Notes: generated from the sequence alone by a model not told the origin. Counted from the first letter of the stretch, positions 41,341 through 52,189 are shown. The stretch: 64,000 bases of DNA from Promicromonospora iranensis (GCF_028994805.1 NZ_JAJQQP010000007.1:267468-331467); one strand, 5' to 3'. Program-made: numbers and translations.

Positions 41341-42201
41341 TCAGAACACCGGCTTGCCACCGGTGACGCCGAGCACCGTGCCGGAGACGTACGACGCCGT
41401 CACGGGTGACGCCAGGTACACGAACGCCGGCGCCACCTCGGCCGGCTGCCCGGCGCGTCCCAGGGGCGTGTCCTGACCGAACGGCGCTATCTTCTCCTCG
41501 GGCTGGGTGGCCGGCTGCAGGGGTGTCCAGATCGGTCCGGGTGCCACGGCGTTCACCCGGATCCCGCGAGGCCCCAGCTCTGCGGCGAGATTCACCGTGA
41601 TGTTGTTGATCGCTGCTTTGGTGGCCGCATAATCGAGCAGCGAGTTCGACGGCTGGTAGGCCTGGATCGAGGAGTTGTTGATGATGGCACCCCCTTCGCC
41701 GAGGTGCGAGAGCGCGGACTGGGTCACCCAGAACAGCGCGTACAGGTTGGTCTTGAGCACGCGGTCCAGCTCGTCGGTCGTCACCTCCTCGACGGACGCT
41801 CGACGTGCCATCTGATAACCCGCGTTGTTCACCAGGACGTCGATACCGCCCAGCTCACCGGCGGCCCGGTGCGCGACCCCGCGCGCGGTCGCCTCGTCCC
41901 GCAGGTCGCCGGGCAGGAGCGCGCACTGCCGTCCTGCCTTGCGCACCCACTCCGCCGTCGTGCGCGCGTCCTTCTCCTCCTCGGGGAGGTAGGAGATGGC
42001 GACGTCGGCGCCCTCGCGGGCGAACGCAATGGCCACCGCGCGACCGATGCCGGAATCACCGCCGGTCACCAGGGCCTTGTAGCCGACCAGCTTCTCGCTG
42101 CCGACGTAGCTGGCCTCGCCATGGTCCGGCGTGGGGATCATCTGATCCGTCGAGCCGGGCGGATTCTGCTGCTGCGGGGGAAAGGGCTGGTCCTGGCTCA
42201 T
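41341..42201 (-). CDS. SDR family oxidoreductase (YghA/general stress protein 39 type)
   Basis: 286 residues from ATG 42201 (GGAGG upstream). The Gln/Pro-rich N-terminus (QPFPPQQQNPPGS) and PTPDHGE are typical of this stress-associated subgroup. Rossmann motif ALVTGGDSGIGRAVAIAFAR, NNAG in VLVNNAGYQMA, catalytic Ser in IINNSSIQAY and Tyr-x3-Lys in LLDYAATKAAI. Uses NAD(P)H; substrate unknown. It is divergent from the PAS-ANTAR gene, with a terminator-like hairpin in its upstream region. Confidence 0.92.
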   Translation of the reverse strand: MSQDQPFPPQQQNPPGSTDQMIPTPDHGEASYVGSEKLVGYKALVTGGDSGIGRAVAIAFAREGADVAISYLPEEEKDARTTAEWVRKAGRQCALLPGDLRDEATARGVAHRAAGELGGIDVLVNNAGYQMARRASVEEVTTDELDRVLKTNLYALFWVTQSALSHLGEGGAIINNSSIQAYQPSNSLLDYAATKAAINNITVNLAAELGPRGIRVNAVAPGPIWTPLQPATQPEEKIAPFGQDTPLGRAGQPAEVAPAFVYLASPVTASYVSGTVLGVTGGKPVF

Positions 42202-42259
42202 CTTGTCCTCCATCGTCGTGTGACGTGTCCGACCGATGTGGTGGCCTCTGCTCGACCCT

Positions 42260-42290
42260 CAAAAACACGCTAGCCCGTGGGCCAGCGTGT
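42260..42290 (-). terminator. Intrinsic-terminator-like hairpin in the 5' region of the SDR gene
   Basis: Read on the minus strand, 42290-42265 folds into an 11-bp stem (one G-U pair, loop CACG) followed at once by TTTTT, the canonical form. It lies about 60 bases upstream of the SDR start and 57 bases from the PAS-ANTAR start. It may act as an attenuator for the SDR gene or stop antisense transcription. Confidence 0.55.
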
Positions 42291-42346
42291 CGCATATCCC
42301 GTACTGTCAGAGCACCGGTTCTGCGAACTGTTCTGGAAGGAGCCTC

Positions 42347-43033
42347 GTGACTTCCCCAACCACGCCCAGCGAGCCCCCGCTCGACGAGACGCTCGAGGAA
42401 GTGCTCGCCGGAGGTGCCCGACCCCCGGTCGGTCGGTATCGGCTGGACCTGGCGACAGGTCAGTGGGCTTGGTCGGACGAGGTATACGTGATGCACGGCT
42501 TCGATCCGGGCCAGATCGTGCCGACGACGCCCCTCATGCTCTCCCACAAGCACCCCGACGACCGGGCACGGGTCGACGGCCTGCTGCGCCGCGCCGCGGA
42601 GACCGGGCAGCCGTTCAGCTCGGTGCACCGCATCCGGGACGCCCGCGGCAAGACGCGCACGCTGGCCGTGACGGGCCAGGGACGGCGCGACCCCGCGACA
42701 GGCCGGGTCACGGAGCTGTTCGGCTACTTCATCGACGTCACGGAGTCGCACCGGGAGGCGGCGGCCCGCGACGCGACGGCCTCGATCCAGGCCTCGGCCG
42801 AGCGGCGAGCGGTCATCGAGCAGGCCAAGGGCGTGCTCATGGTGGTCTACGGCATCGACGAGGAAGCCGCGTTCGAGCAGCTGCGGCAGGCGTCGAACCT
42901 GGCGAACATCGCGGTCCGGGACATCGCCTACTCGCTCGTGCACCTGTTCTCCGGTCCGGAGGTCACGGTGTTCCCGACACGCGAGGCGATCGAAGAGTTC
43001 CTGGAAAAACCCATCCCGCCCGAAGAACTCTGA
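42347..43033 (+). CDS. PAS-ANTAR domain response protein
   Basis: 228 residues from GTG 42347, with GGAAGGAG upstream. Residues about 28-130 are a PAS fold (GRYRLDLATGQWAWSDEVYV, FGYFIDVTESHREAA). Residues about 142-200 are an ANTAR domain (RRAVIEQAKGVLMVVYGIDE, AAFEQLRQASNLANIAVRDI). ANTAR proteins bind paired RNA hairpins and prevent transcription termination, so this protein is likely an RNA-binding antiterminator controlled by a PAS-sensed signal. This PAS-ANTAR form is abundant in Actinobacteria, with few known targets. TACTGT (42302-42307) is a possible -10 box. Confidence 0.9.
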   Translation: MTSPTTPSEPPLDETLEEVLAGGARPPVGRYRLDLATGQWAWSDEVYVMHGFDPGQIVPTTPLMLSHKHPDDRARVDGLLRRAAETGQPFSSVHRIRDARGKTRTLAVTGQGRRDPATGRVTELFGYFIDVTESHREAAARDATASIQASAERRAVIEQAKGVLMVVYGIDEEAAFEQLRQASNLANIAVRDIAYSLVHLFSGPEVTVFPTREAIEEFLEKPIPPEEL

Positions 43034-43034
43034 G

Positions 43035-43068
43035 ACGAGCCGGCCGGGATCTCTCCCGGCCGGCTCGT
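43035..43068 (+). terminator. Terminator after the PAS-ANTAR gene
   Basis: Perfect 14-bp arms 43035-43048 and 43055-43068 (ACGAGCCGGCCGGG and complement) with loop ATCTCT, one base beyond the stop codon. Confidence 0.85.
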
Positions 43069-43108
43069 GCGGTCGCGACGGCGGGCACATCGGGACCATG
43101 ATCAGGGC

Positions 43109-43966
43109 GTGCGCCTCGCCACGTTCAACATCCAGCACGGCCTCGGCCCTGACGGCCGCGTCGACAACCAGCGGCTCGCCGGTGCCGTCGCGGCGCTCGA
43201 CGCCGACGTCGTCGGGCTGCAAGAGGTCGACCTGCGGCAGGCCCGGTCCGGGGGAGCCGACCAGGCACGGCTCTGCGCGGCGGCCATGGGCGCGGTCGAC
43301 CACCGGTTCCGACCCGCGCTCGCAGGCCCGTTCCGCTACCCCGGCGTCCGACGCCGAGCCCGCCGCGCGGAACGGCTCGACGCCCCCGGCTACGGCATAG
43401 CACTGCTCTCCCGCTACCCCGTGCGGAGCTGGCACACGGTGCTCCTGCCGCCCGCGACCCCGTGGGTGTGGGGCAGGATCCAGCTCGGCACCGACGAGCC
43501 ACGGGTGGCGCTCGCGGCCGAGGTCGACGCACCCTCGGGTCCGCTCACGGTCGTGTGCACCCACCTCAGCGTGTACCGGTTCCCGTCGGCCACCTGGGCG
43601 GGAGGCCTGACCCGGCGCGCTGTCGGATACCGCCGTGGCACGCCGGGCGAGCGGCACGCGGAACGCCAGGTCGACCACCTGCGGAGCCGGCTCGCAGGGT
43701 TACCCCGGCCGCTGGTGCTGCTGGGGGACTTCAACCTTCGCGGTTCGGTGCCGGCCGACCGCACCGGCTGGCGTCCGCTCGCGACGGGCGACACCTTCCC
43801 CCGGCACGACCCGCGGTTCCAGATCGACCACGTCCTGTGGGACGGCGGGACCGCCCTGCCCGACGGCGCAGGGTCTACCTCGAGCGGGACGCCGATCGCA
43901 GAGGGCAGGGTGGTGGACACGGGCGTCTCGGACCACCGTGCCCTGGTCGTGGACGTCGACTGGTGA
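43109..43966 (+). CDS. Endonuclease/exonuclease/phosphatase (EEP) family protein
   Basis: 285 residues from GTG 43109. EEP metal and catalytic motifs are present: LATFNIQHGLG (Asn), VVGLQEVD (Glu), VVCTHLSVYRFPSA (His), LLGDFNLRG (Asp, Asn) and VSDHRALVVDVDW (Asp-His). It could be a phosphodiesterase acting on nucleic acids, phosphoinositides or sphingomyelin; no signal peptide is present, so it is probably cytoplasmic. CATGAT is at -12 to -7 of the GTG. Confidence 0.88.
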   Translation: MRLATFNIQHGLGPDGRVDNQRLAGAVAALDADVVGLQEVDLRQARSGGADQARLCAAAMGAVDHRFRPALAGPFRYPGVRRRARRAERLDAPGYGIALLSRYPVRSWHTVLLPPATPWVWGRIQLGTDEPRVALAAEVDAPSGPLTVVCTHLSVYRFPSATWAGGLTRRAVGYRRGTPGERHAERQVDHLRSRLAGLPRPLVLLGDFNLRGSVPADRTGWRPLATGDTFPRHDPRFQIDHVLWDGGTALPDGAGSTSSGTPIAEGRVVDTGVSDHRALVVDVDW

Positions 43967-44032
43967 AAGCCGTGGCCGGGTGAGCGGCGCTCGGCCGGTC
44001 CTGACGTCCCGGTCGGTCAGTGAGTGCTCGGG

Positions 44033-44443
44033 TCAGCCCACGAAGATGCAGAAGGTGTGGCCTGCCGGGTCGGCGAGTGCGTAGAGCGGTTCCTCCGGGT
44101 CGTCCGACCGGTCGTAGCGCAGGGTCGCACCGAGCGCGAGGGCGCGGTCGCGCGCCTCGGCGAGGGCGGTGACGTCGGGCACGGTGGTGTCCAGATGGAG
44201 CTGCTGCGGTACGCCGGGTTCCGGCCACGTCGACCTCGGTAGCTCGTCGACCTGCTGGAACGCGAGGGGAACGCCGTCGTCGTTCCGCAGGACGAGCCAG
44301 TCGCGGCCCTTCGGGTCCGGCGCGCCGGACGGCGGCGGCTCGTCACCGGGACGGTAGGAGAGCTCGAAGAGCTGCCGGTAGAACTCGGCGAGGGCACGTG
44401 CGTCGGTGGTGTCGAGCACCACCTGTTGGATGCGCGGGTTCAT
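44033..44443 (-). CDS. VOC (glyoxalase/bleomycin resistance) family protein
   Basis: 136 residues from ATG 44443. Two beta-alpha-beta-beta-beta modules: VVLDTTDARALAEFYRQLFE and QLHLDTTVPDVTALAEARDR, with the terminal LADPAGHTFCIFVG. The metal-ligand Glu near the end of typical glyoxalases is replaced by Cys (TFCIFVG); such members are usually of unknown activity. No convincing ribosome binding site. Confidence 0.88.
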   Translation of the reverse strand: MNPRIQQVVLDTTDARALAEFYRQLFELSYRPGDEPPPSGAPDPKGRDWLVLRNDDGVPLAFQQVDELPRSTWPEPGVPQQLHLDTTVPDVTALAEARDRALALGATLRYDRSDDPEEPLYALADPAGHTFCIFVG

Positions 44444-44500
44444 CTGGACAGCGCACCACATGCGGCGCCACCCGCAAATGCTGCCCGGCCGCACAGACCG

Positions 44501-44534
44501 CGCGAGGCCCGGCGCCGCGGCGCCGGACCTCGCG
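44501..44534. terminator. Terminator of the CBU_0592-like gene
   Basis: CGCGAGG (44501-44507) pairs with CCTCGCG (44528-44534), and CCGGCGCC with GGCGCCGG inside, with one C/A mismatch and a GC loop. Confidence 0.75.
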
Positions 44535-44558
44535 AGGACCCCAGGAGACGGGAAACCG

Positions 44559-44921
44559 TCAGGCGGCCTCGGCGTAGGCGCGGTGGCCGACGGCGGCCTG
44601 TGCGGCCGGCTCCTGGTCGTCCTGCTCGATGTCCTCGACGACGGTCAGCGTGGGCGCGCTCTCCGTCCGCCGCTTCTTCGCGCGGACCACCGTGGCGACG
44701 GCGTTCGCGCCGATCAGGATCGCGGCGATGTTCGCGGCGGCGGACGGCCAGACGCCGTTCGACGCGGCGACCGTCAGCATGGTCACGGCGGCAAGCATGT
44801 TGGTGCCCTGGAACGCGAGGGAGTCGGCGTTCCAGCGCCCACGGCTGACCATGGCGTAGGCCACGAGGCCGGCGAGCGCGCCGACCCAGCCGAGAGCGGT
44901 GGCAACCATCATGAGGGACAT
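44559..44921 (-). CDS. CBU_0592 family membrane protein
   Basis: 120 residues; AGGAG before the ATG. Three transmembrane helices: ATALGWVGALAGLVAYAMVS, ADSLAFQGTNMLAAVTMLTV and GVWPSAAANIAAILIGANAV. The GWVGA start, the R-x-NADSLAFQ loop and NGVWPSAAAN are marks of the CBU_0592 family (unknown function, related to SPW/PQ-loop-like small proteins). An acidic C-terminal tail follows. It is divergent from the LysR regulator at 45113, which may control it. The 191-bp gap between them contains the LysR palindrome. Confidence 0.8.
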   Translation of the reverse strand: MSLMMVATALGWVGALAGLVAYAMVSRGRWNADSLAFQGTNMLAAVTMLTVAASNGVWPSAAANIAAILIGANAVATVVRAKKRRTESAPTLTVVEDIEQDDQEPAAQAAVGHRAYAEAA

Positions 44922-45093
44922 GGCAATACTCCTGGGAAACTGGAATCGAAACGATTCGAGGATGTGCTGGAGACCGGGAGCCGGAATCCATGTGGGGGTG
45001 GTGGCGTGTGGTCCGGGAGGAGCATGCTCCGACCGCCGCCAGGATCAAGCATGGGGCAGATTCGCGTTCAGCACAATCGAATGTTCGTGACTC

Positions 45094-45118
45094 CGGCATG
45101 TAGCATTGCTACATGCCG
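45094..45118. promoter_or_regulatory. Perfect 25-bp palindrome over the LysR -10 box and start codon
   Basis: Arms 45094-45105 (CGGCATGTAGCA) and 45107-45118 are exact complements about T45106. TAGCAT (45101-45106) lies at -12 to -7 of the ATG (45113-45115), which itself is inside the right arm. A bound dimer would block both polymerase and ribosome; autoregulation by the encoded LysR protein is inferred. Confidence 0.65.
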
Positions 45119-46018
45119 ACGGACCCGCGAAGACTCGCTTTTCTCCTCGCCGTGCACCGCGCCGGCGGAGTGCTCGCAGCCGCTGATCTCCTGCACGTGA
45201 CGCCCTCCGCCGTCTCCCAGCAGATCGCCCGCCTGGAGGCCGAGGAGGGCATCGACGTGCTCGACCGCGGACCTCGTGGAGTGACCCTCACGCCGGCCGG
45301 CCGGGTGCTCGCCGACGCGGCCGAGAGCATCGAGGCTGAGCTGGTCCAGGCGCGCCAGGCCGTCGCCGCTCTGGGCGGGGAGCTGACGGGGCGGGTGTCG
45401 GTCGGGTCGATCCAGACCGCCATCCGTACGGTCGTCGCACCGATGCTCGTCTCGCTCGCCGAGCGCCACCCGCACATCGAGGTGGACGTGCAGGAGTACG
45501 ACCCGCCGGAGGCGACCCGCCGGCTGCGCGCCGGCGACCTCGACGCGATCGTGCTGGAGCGGGATGTCGACGTCGATGCCCCGGCACCGCGCGGCGCCCA
45601 CGACGTCCCGCTGCTCGACGAGCCCTGGCGCATCGTCGTCCCGACCAGCCTGCCCGAGCCGGAGCGCATCGACGACCTCGCGGGTCTCATGTGGGTCGGT
45701 CCGCAGGCAGGCTCGGCCGCGGACCGCGCGCTCGGCCGCCTGGCCGCCCAGCTCGGCACGACCTTCGAGACCCGGCACGCCTACAACGACTTCGACACCG
45801 CCATCTCCCTGGTCGCCGCCGGCCAGGGGGTGGCGATGCTGCCCGCCCTGGCCCTGCAGCAGGAGGTGCCCGACGGCGTCGCCGTGGTCGCGCTCGCGGG
45901 TCTCGGTTCGCGGCGCATGGTGGTGCGGCACCGAAAGAACAGGCACGAGCCAGGGCCCGCGGTCCGGGCGGTCGTGGACGAGATGGTCGCCGCGGCGCGC
46001 GAGATCGACCTCGGATAG
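45113..46018 (+). CDS. LysR family transcriptional regulator
   Basis: 301 residues. The N-terminal winged helix (RRLAFLLAVHRAGGVLAAAD, LLHVTPSAVSQQIARLEAEE, GVTLTPAGRVLADAAES) is followed by the LysR substrate-binding domain (TGRVSVGSIQTAIRTVVAPM onwards, with LVAAGQGVAMLPALALQQ at the end). Effector unknown. Neighbour logic points to the divergent membrane protein as the target. The promoter is leaderless in form. Confidence 0.93.
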   Translation: MPTDPRRLAFLLAVHRAGGVLAAADLLHVTPSAVSQQIARLEAEEGIDVLDRGPRGVTLTPAGRVLADAAESIEAELVQARQAVAALGGELTGRVSVGSIQTAIRTVVAPMLVSLAERHPHIEVDVQEYDPPEATRRLRAGDLDAIVLERDVDVDAPAPRGAHDVPLLDEPWRIVVPTSLPEPERIDDLAGLMWVGPQAGSAADRALGRLAAQLGTTFETRHAYNDFDTAISLVAAGQGVAMLPALALQQEVPDGVAVVALAGLGSRRMVVRHRKNRHEPGPAVRAVVDEMVAAAREIDLG

Positions 46019-46043
46019 TCGCCGAAGCGATCGGGAGCGACTG

Positions 46044-46436
46044 TCAGTACGGCGGGGCCAGGTCGGGAAACATCGGGAAGTGCTTGATGTTTCTCGTCCA
46101 AAGATCTGCGCCAGTGGTGAGCGTCGAGGCCGCTATGACGTAGTCGGCGATGTCGATCCCCGAGTGGGACGTGCGGTAGGAGCGCGCGAGCCGACCTGCC
46201 TCGTCGGCGATCGTCTGGTCGACGTCCACCCACTCGATGACGTCCAGCAGCTTGCGGGTGCGGGTCTTCTCCGGTGCTCGCATCCCGCCCAGGATCTCGG
46301 TACGGGTCAGCACGGATCCGGTTACAGACCGCCCGAACTGGCGGGCGCCGGCCAATACGTCACGGGACATCTCATTGCCGCGCAGCAGGTCGATGAGCAC
46401 CGAGGTGTCGACCAGGATCGGGGACCCGGTCACCAT
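46044..46436 (-). CDS. vapC: VapC-type PIN domain toxin
   Basis: 130 residues. PIN-domain acidic residues are present: PILVDTSVLIDLLRG (first Asp), the VLTRTEILGGM segment (Glu), GIDIADYVIAASTLTTGADL (Asp) and WTRNIKHFPMFP. The enzyme is a Mg-dependent ribonuclease that usually cuts tRNA or rRNA when freed from VapB. The ATG lies 7 bp inside the antitoxin gene, the usual antitoxin-first layout. Confidence 0.92.
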   Translation of the reverse strand: MVTGSPILVDTSVLIDLLRGNEMSRDVLAGARQFGRSVTGSVLTRTEILGGMRAPEKTRTRKLLDVIEWVDVDQTIADEAGRLARSYRTSHSGIDIADYVIAASTLTTGADLWTRNIKHFPMFPDLAPPY

Positions 46437-46684
46437 TCACCGAACCGGTCGGCGCGTGCCGTACGGATTCGTTCCACGTACGCCTCACCGTCGGCATCTC
46501 GCTCGGACCACGCGCCGAAGGCCTGGTCAACGGCGTCGCGAAACTCTTCCGTCCCGGACCGGCCGTAGGTCTTGTCCACTGCGCGGCGCACCAATTCGGC
46601 GAGGCCCAAACCAGTCTGGCGCGCCTCGGCCAGGAGGCGCTCGTACTGCGCATCCTCCAGCGTGATCTGCGTGCGATGGCTCAT
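46430..46684 (-). CDS. vapB: VapB-type antitoxin (ribbon-helix-helix)
   Basis: 84 residues. N-terminal RHH DNA-binding part RTQITLEDAQYERLLAEARQ, then GLGLAELVRRAVDKTYG; the acidic C-terminal half wraps the toxin. Starts at ATG 46684 without a ribosome binding site and with a TAGCCT -10 box at -12 to -7, so the transcript is probably leaderless. The pair sits downstream of, and convergent with, the LysR gene. Confidence 0.9.
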   Translation of the reverse strand: MSHRTQITLEDAQYERLLAEARQTGLGLAELVRRAVDKTYGRSGTEEFRDAVDQAFGAWSERDADGEAYVERIRTARADRFGEW

Positions 46685-46700
46685 GATGTAAGGCTACATC
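46685..46700. promoter_or_regulatory. VapB operator overlapping the vapBC promoter
   Basis: GATGTA (46685-46690) and TACATC (46695-46700) are exact inverted repeats four bases apart. On the minus strand TAGCCT (46696-46691) is the -10 box for vapB, inside the repeat. Autorepression by VapBC is the known mode for the family. Confidence 0.6.
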
Positions 46701-46816
46701 ACCTTGGCGAGAGGCTCCAGCGGGGGTGCCACGCCGCTACGATGTGCGCATAACTGAAGATCTTCAACGGTCCCGGGTGACGACAGCTCGATCACCAGGA
46801 CCGTGCCGCCAGAACC

Positions 46817-47085
46817 GTGACGGGAGAGTCCGGCCGGGTGCGCACCACCGCCGTCGGGCGAGGCGCCTCCGGAGCACCCGGCGCCGAAGGAGCAATTTCC
46901 TCCCCGGGAATCTCTCAGGCCCCCGTACCGTCACAGCGAGGCAACTCTGGAAAGCGAGCCGCCGCCGCGGGCAACCGGGCGCGGAGGCTCCACCGACGGT
47001 GCAAGTCGGCGCGTCCCGTCCTCCTCCCGGACCTCCGGGCAGGGACACGACGGACCGGCAAAACTCTCAGGTAGACGTACGCCCG
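46817..47085 (+). promoter_or_regulatory. Tandem glycine riboswitch
   Basis: Two glycine aptamers in series ahead of gcvP. Aptamer 1 (46817-46934): P1 GTGACGG/CCGTCAC, GGGAGAGTC core, GCCGAAGGAGCAATTTCCTC and GGGAATCTCTCAGGC. Aptamer 2 (about 46936-47080): GCAACTCTGGAAAGCGAGCC, CACCGACGGTGCAAGTCGGC and GCAAAACTCTCAGGTAGACG. Both have the conserved GGA...CTCTCAGG pattern. Glycine binding normally turns on the glycine cleavage genes. No T-run terminator was seen after aptamer 2, so control may be at translation. Confidence 0.92.
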
Positions 47086-47165
47086 CGAGCCGGGCAGCGC
47101 GTCCGATGACAGAGCGGGGAGGGACCGCAGTCGTCCCCACGCCCTCGGACAGCCAGGAGCCCGCC

Positions 47166-50075
<2,910 letters not shown>

Positions 50076-50081
50076 TTCTCT

Positions 50082-50141
50082 GTTGTGGGCGTGATCGTTG
50101 CGCCCAAAAGGACAGGTAGTCGCACGAAACACGCCCACAAC
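50082..50141 (+). promoter_or_regulatory. Stem-loop between gcvP and gcvT
   Basis: GTTGTGGGCGTG (50082-50093) and CACGCCCACAAC (50130-50141) are exact 12-bp complements with a 36-base loop, just before the gcvT ribosome site AAGGAGAG. It may set the relative level of gcvT or stabilise the mRNA; not a terminator by form. Confidence 0.5.
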
Positions 50142-50153
50142 CAAGGAGAGTCT

Positions 50154-51320
50154 GTGGCTGACAAGACCACCCCGCTGCACGACGAGCACGTCGCGCTCGG
50201 AGCTTCGATGACGCCGTTCGGCGGCTGGCTGATGCCGCTGCGGTACACGTCCGACCTGGCCGAGCACCGCGCGGTGCGCGAGGCCGCCGGCCTGTTCGAC
50301 CTGTCGCACATGGGCAACATCAACGTGACCGGGCCTGACGCCGCCGCGTTCCTCGACCACGCGCTCGTCGGGTACATCTCCAAGGTCCGGGAGATGGGCG
50401 CGCGCTACTCGATGATCTGCGCCGAGGACGGCAGCGTGCTGGACGACCTGATCGTCTACCACGTCGCTCCCGGTGAGTACTCGGTCATCGCGAACGCCGC
50501 GAACGCGGAGCTCGTGCTCGCGAAGCTGCAGGAGCGCGCCACCGGGTTCGACGTGGCGCTCAAGGACGTGCAGGCCGGCCAGGCGCTGATCGCGGTGCAG
50601 GGTCCGCGGGCCGCGGAGATCATGCTCGCCACCGCCGGTCTGGCGGAGGACGCCGAGATCTCCGGCGGCACGGCGTTCGCCGACCTCAAGTACTACGCGT
50701 GCCTGCGCATGCGCTTCGAGGGCGAGCCCCTGCTCGTGGGCCGCACCGGGTACACCGGCGAGGACGGGTTCGAGATCTGGGTCTCGGCGGGACAGGCCGT
50801 CGCGCTGTGGCGTGCGCTGCTCGCTGCGGGCGAGCCGGTGGGCCTCGTCCCGGCGGGACTGTCGGCGCGTGACTCGCTGCGCCTCGAGGCCGGCATGCCG
50901 CTCTACGGCCACGAGCTCGACACCACCACCACGCCCTTCGAGGCGGGGATGGGACGGGTCGTGCGCCTCGACAAGGCGACCGACGACGGCACACCGGTTC
51001 CCTTCGTGGGCCGTGACGCCCTGGCCGCACGCAAGCAGTCGCCGCCGGCGCGCGTGCTGGTGGGCCTTCGAGGCGAGGGCCGGCGTCCGGCGCGGGCGGG
51101 GTACGACGTCGTGCAGCGTGGCGTCGACGGCGAGCTGGGAGCGGTGGTCGGCCAGGTGACGTCCGGCGCGCCGTCGCCCACCCTGGGCTACCCGATCGCC
51201 ATGGCCTACGTGACGCCCGAGGTGTCGGCGGAGGGCACGGAGCTCGCGGTCGACGTCCGCGGGCGGGCGGAACCGTTCGTGGTCGTGCCGATGCCGTTCT
51301 ACCGTCGTCCCCAGAGCTGA
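50154..51320 (+). CDS. gcvT: Aminomethyltransferase, T-protein
   Basis: 388 residues from GTG with AAGGAGAG upstream. Transfers the C1 unit from lipoyl-bound aminomethyl to tetrahydrofolate, releasing ammonia. Conserved sequence: PLHDEHVALGASMTPFGGWL, GLFDLSHMG, YSMICAEDGSVLDDLIVYH, RTGYTGEDGFEIWV, and GLSARDSLRLEAGMPLYGHE (the Asp in ARDSLR is the catalytic residue). C-terminal barrel includes VTSGAPSPTLGYPIAMAYV. Confidence 0.96.
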   Translation: MADKTTPLHDEHVALGASMTPFGGWLMPLRYTSDLAEHRAVREAAGLFDLSHMGNINVTGPDAAAFLDHALVGYISKVREMGARYSMICAEDGSVLDDLIVYHVAPGEYSVIANAANAELVLAKLQERATGFDVALKDVQAGQALIAVQGPRAAEIMLATAGLAEDAEISGGTAFADLKYYACLRMRFEGEPLLVGRTGYTGEDGFEIWVSAGQAVALWRALLAAGEPVGLVPAGLSARDSLRLEAGMPLYGHELDTTTTPFEAGMGRVVRLDKATDDGTPVPFVGRDALAARKQSPPARVLVGLRGEGRRPARAGYDVVQRGVDGELGAVVGQVTSGAPSPTLGYPIAMAYVTPEVSAEGTELAVDVRGRAEPFVVVPMPFYRRPQS

Positions 51321-51390
51321 ACCTCAGGTGGTCGAGCCGACGTGGGCCGACCGCCGGTACCCCTCAACCCGAAGCGCGCAAGGAGCTGTC

Positions 51391-51762
51391 ATGGCCGATT
51401 TTCCCGAGAACCTCAAGTACACCACCGAGCACGAGTGGCTCGACGGATCCACACCCGCCGTCATCGGCGTGACCGACGTCGCGGCCGAAGCACTCGGTGA
51501 CGTGGTCTACCTGGAGCTCCCCGAGGTGGGCGCGACCGTCGAGGCGGGCGCCGTGGTGGGTGAGATCGAGTCCACCAAGTCCGTGTCCGAGCTGTACTCA
51601 CCGGTCAGCGGCACCATCACCGAGGTAAACACCGAGGCTGTGGACAACCCCGAGATCGTGAACCAGGACCCGTACGGCAAGGGCTGGCTCTTCAAGGTCG
51701 AGGTCACCGGAGCAGGCGAGCTGCTCACCGCCGCGGAGTACGCGGCGCACACCGGCAGCTGA
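51391..51762 (+). CDS. gcvH: Glycine cleavage system H protein
   Basis: 123 residues; AAGGAGC precedes the ATG. Lipoyl-carrier domain with the lipoylated Lys in GEIESTKSVSELYSPVSG. LKYTTEHEWL, VGVTDVAAEALGDVVYLEL-like opening and NQDPYGKGWLFKVEV are family-typical. Closes the gcvPTH operon; lipoate attachment enzymes and the L-protein are not in the window. Confidence 0.96.
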   Translation: MADFPENLKYTTEHEWLDGSTPAVIGVTDVAAEALGDVVYLELPEVGATVEAGAVVGEIESTKSVSELYSPVSGTITEVNTEAVDNPEIVNQDPYGKGWLFKVEVTGAGELLTAAEYAAHTGS

Positions 51763-51964
51763 CGCCCGCGGCTCCGCCGAGCCGAGTCGAACCGCCCCTC
51801 AGGTCGCCCTGCGCGCATCTGGGGGGCGGATTCGGTATCGGAACGGTAACAGTCAGAAACTTCGTCCAGAACCGCGTCATGAACTTCATGCGGAGGGCTC
51901 TACCTCGTAGCAGCAACCGTAGGTCGGAACCCCAGAACCGGCCGCTGTGTGGAGGAAAACGACC

Positions 51965-52189
51965 ATGACTGTGATGACCCTTGACCACCGTGTGCCCACC
52001 CTTACCCGTCGTGAGCGGGTAATTCTGGCGAACCTCACCGAGGACGCCACGCTCGAGCAGATTGCTCGACGCCTGTACGTCACCCGTAACACGGTGAAGA
52101 CGCAGGTCCGTAGCGTCTACCGCAAGCTCGGCGTGTCCTCGCGTGCGGAAGCGATCGCCAAGGCGAACGAGTTCCAGCTCGCTGACTGA
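51965..52189 (+). CDS. Stand-alone LuxR-type helix-turn-helix protein
   Basis: 74 residues; GGAGG before the ATG. Nearly the whole protein is one LuxR/GerE HTH: LTRRERVILANLTEDATLEQ, IARRLYVTRNTVKTQVRSVY and RKLGVSSRAEAIAKA. There is no receiver or sensing domain, so activity must be set by expression level or a partner. Short free-standing LuxR regulators occur widely in Micrococcales; targets unknown. The 202 bp before it hold a GC-poor stretch and no gene. Confidence 0.88.
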   Translation: MTVMTLDHRVPTLTRRERVILANLTEDATLEQIARRLYVTRNTVKTQVRSVYRKLGVSSRAEAIAKANEFQLAD

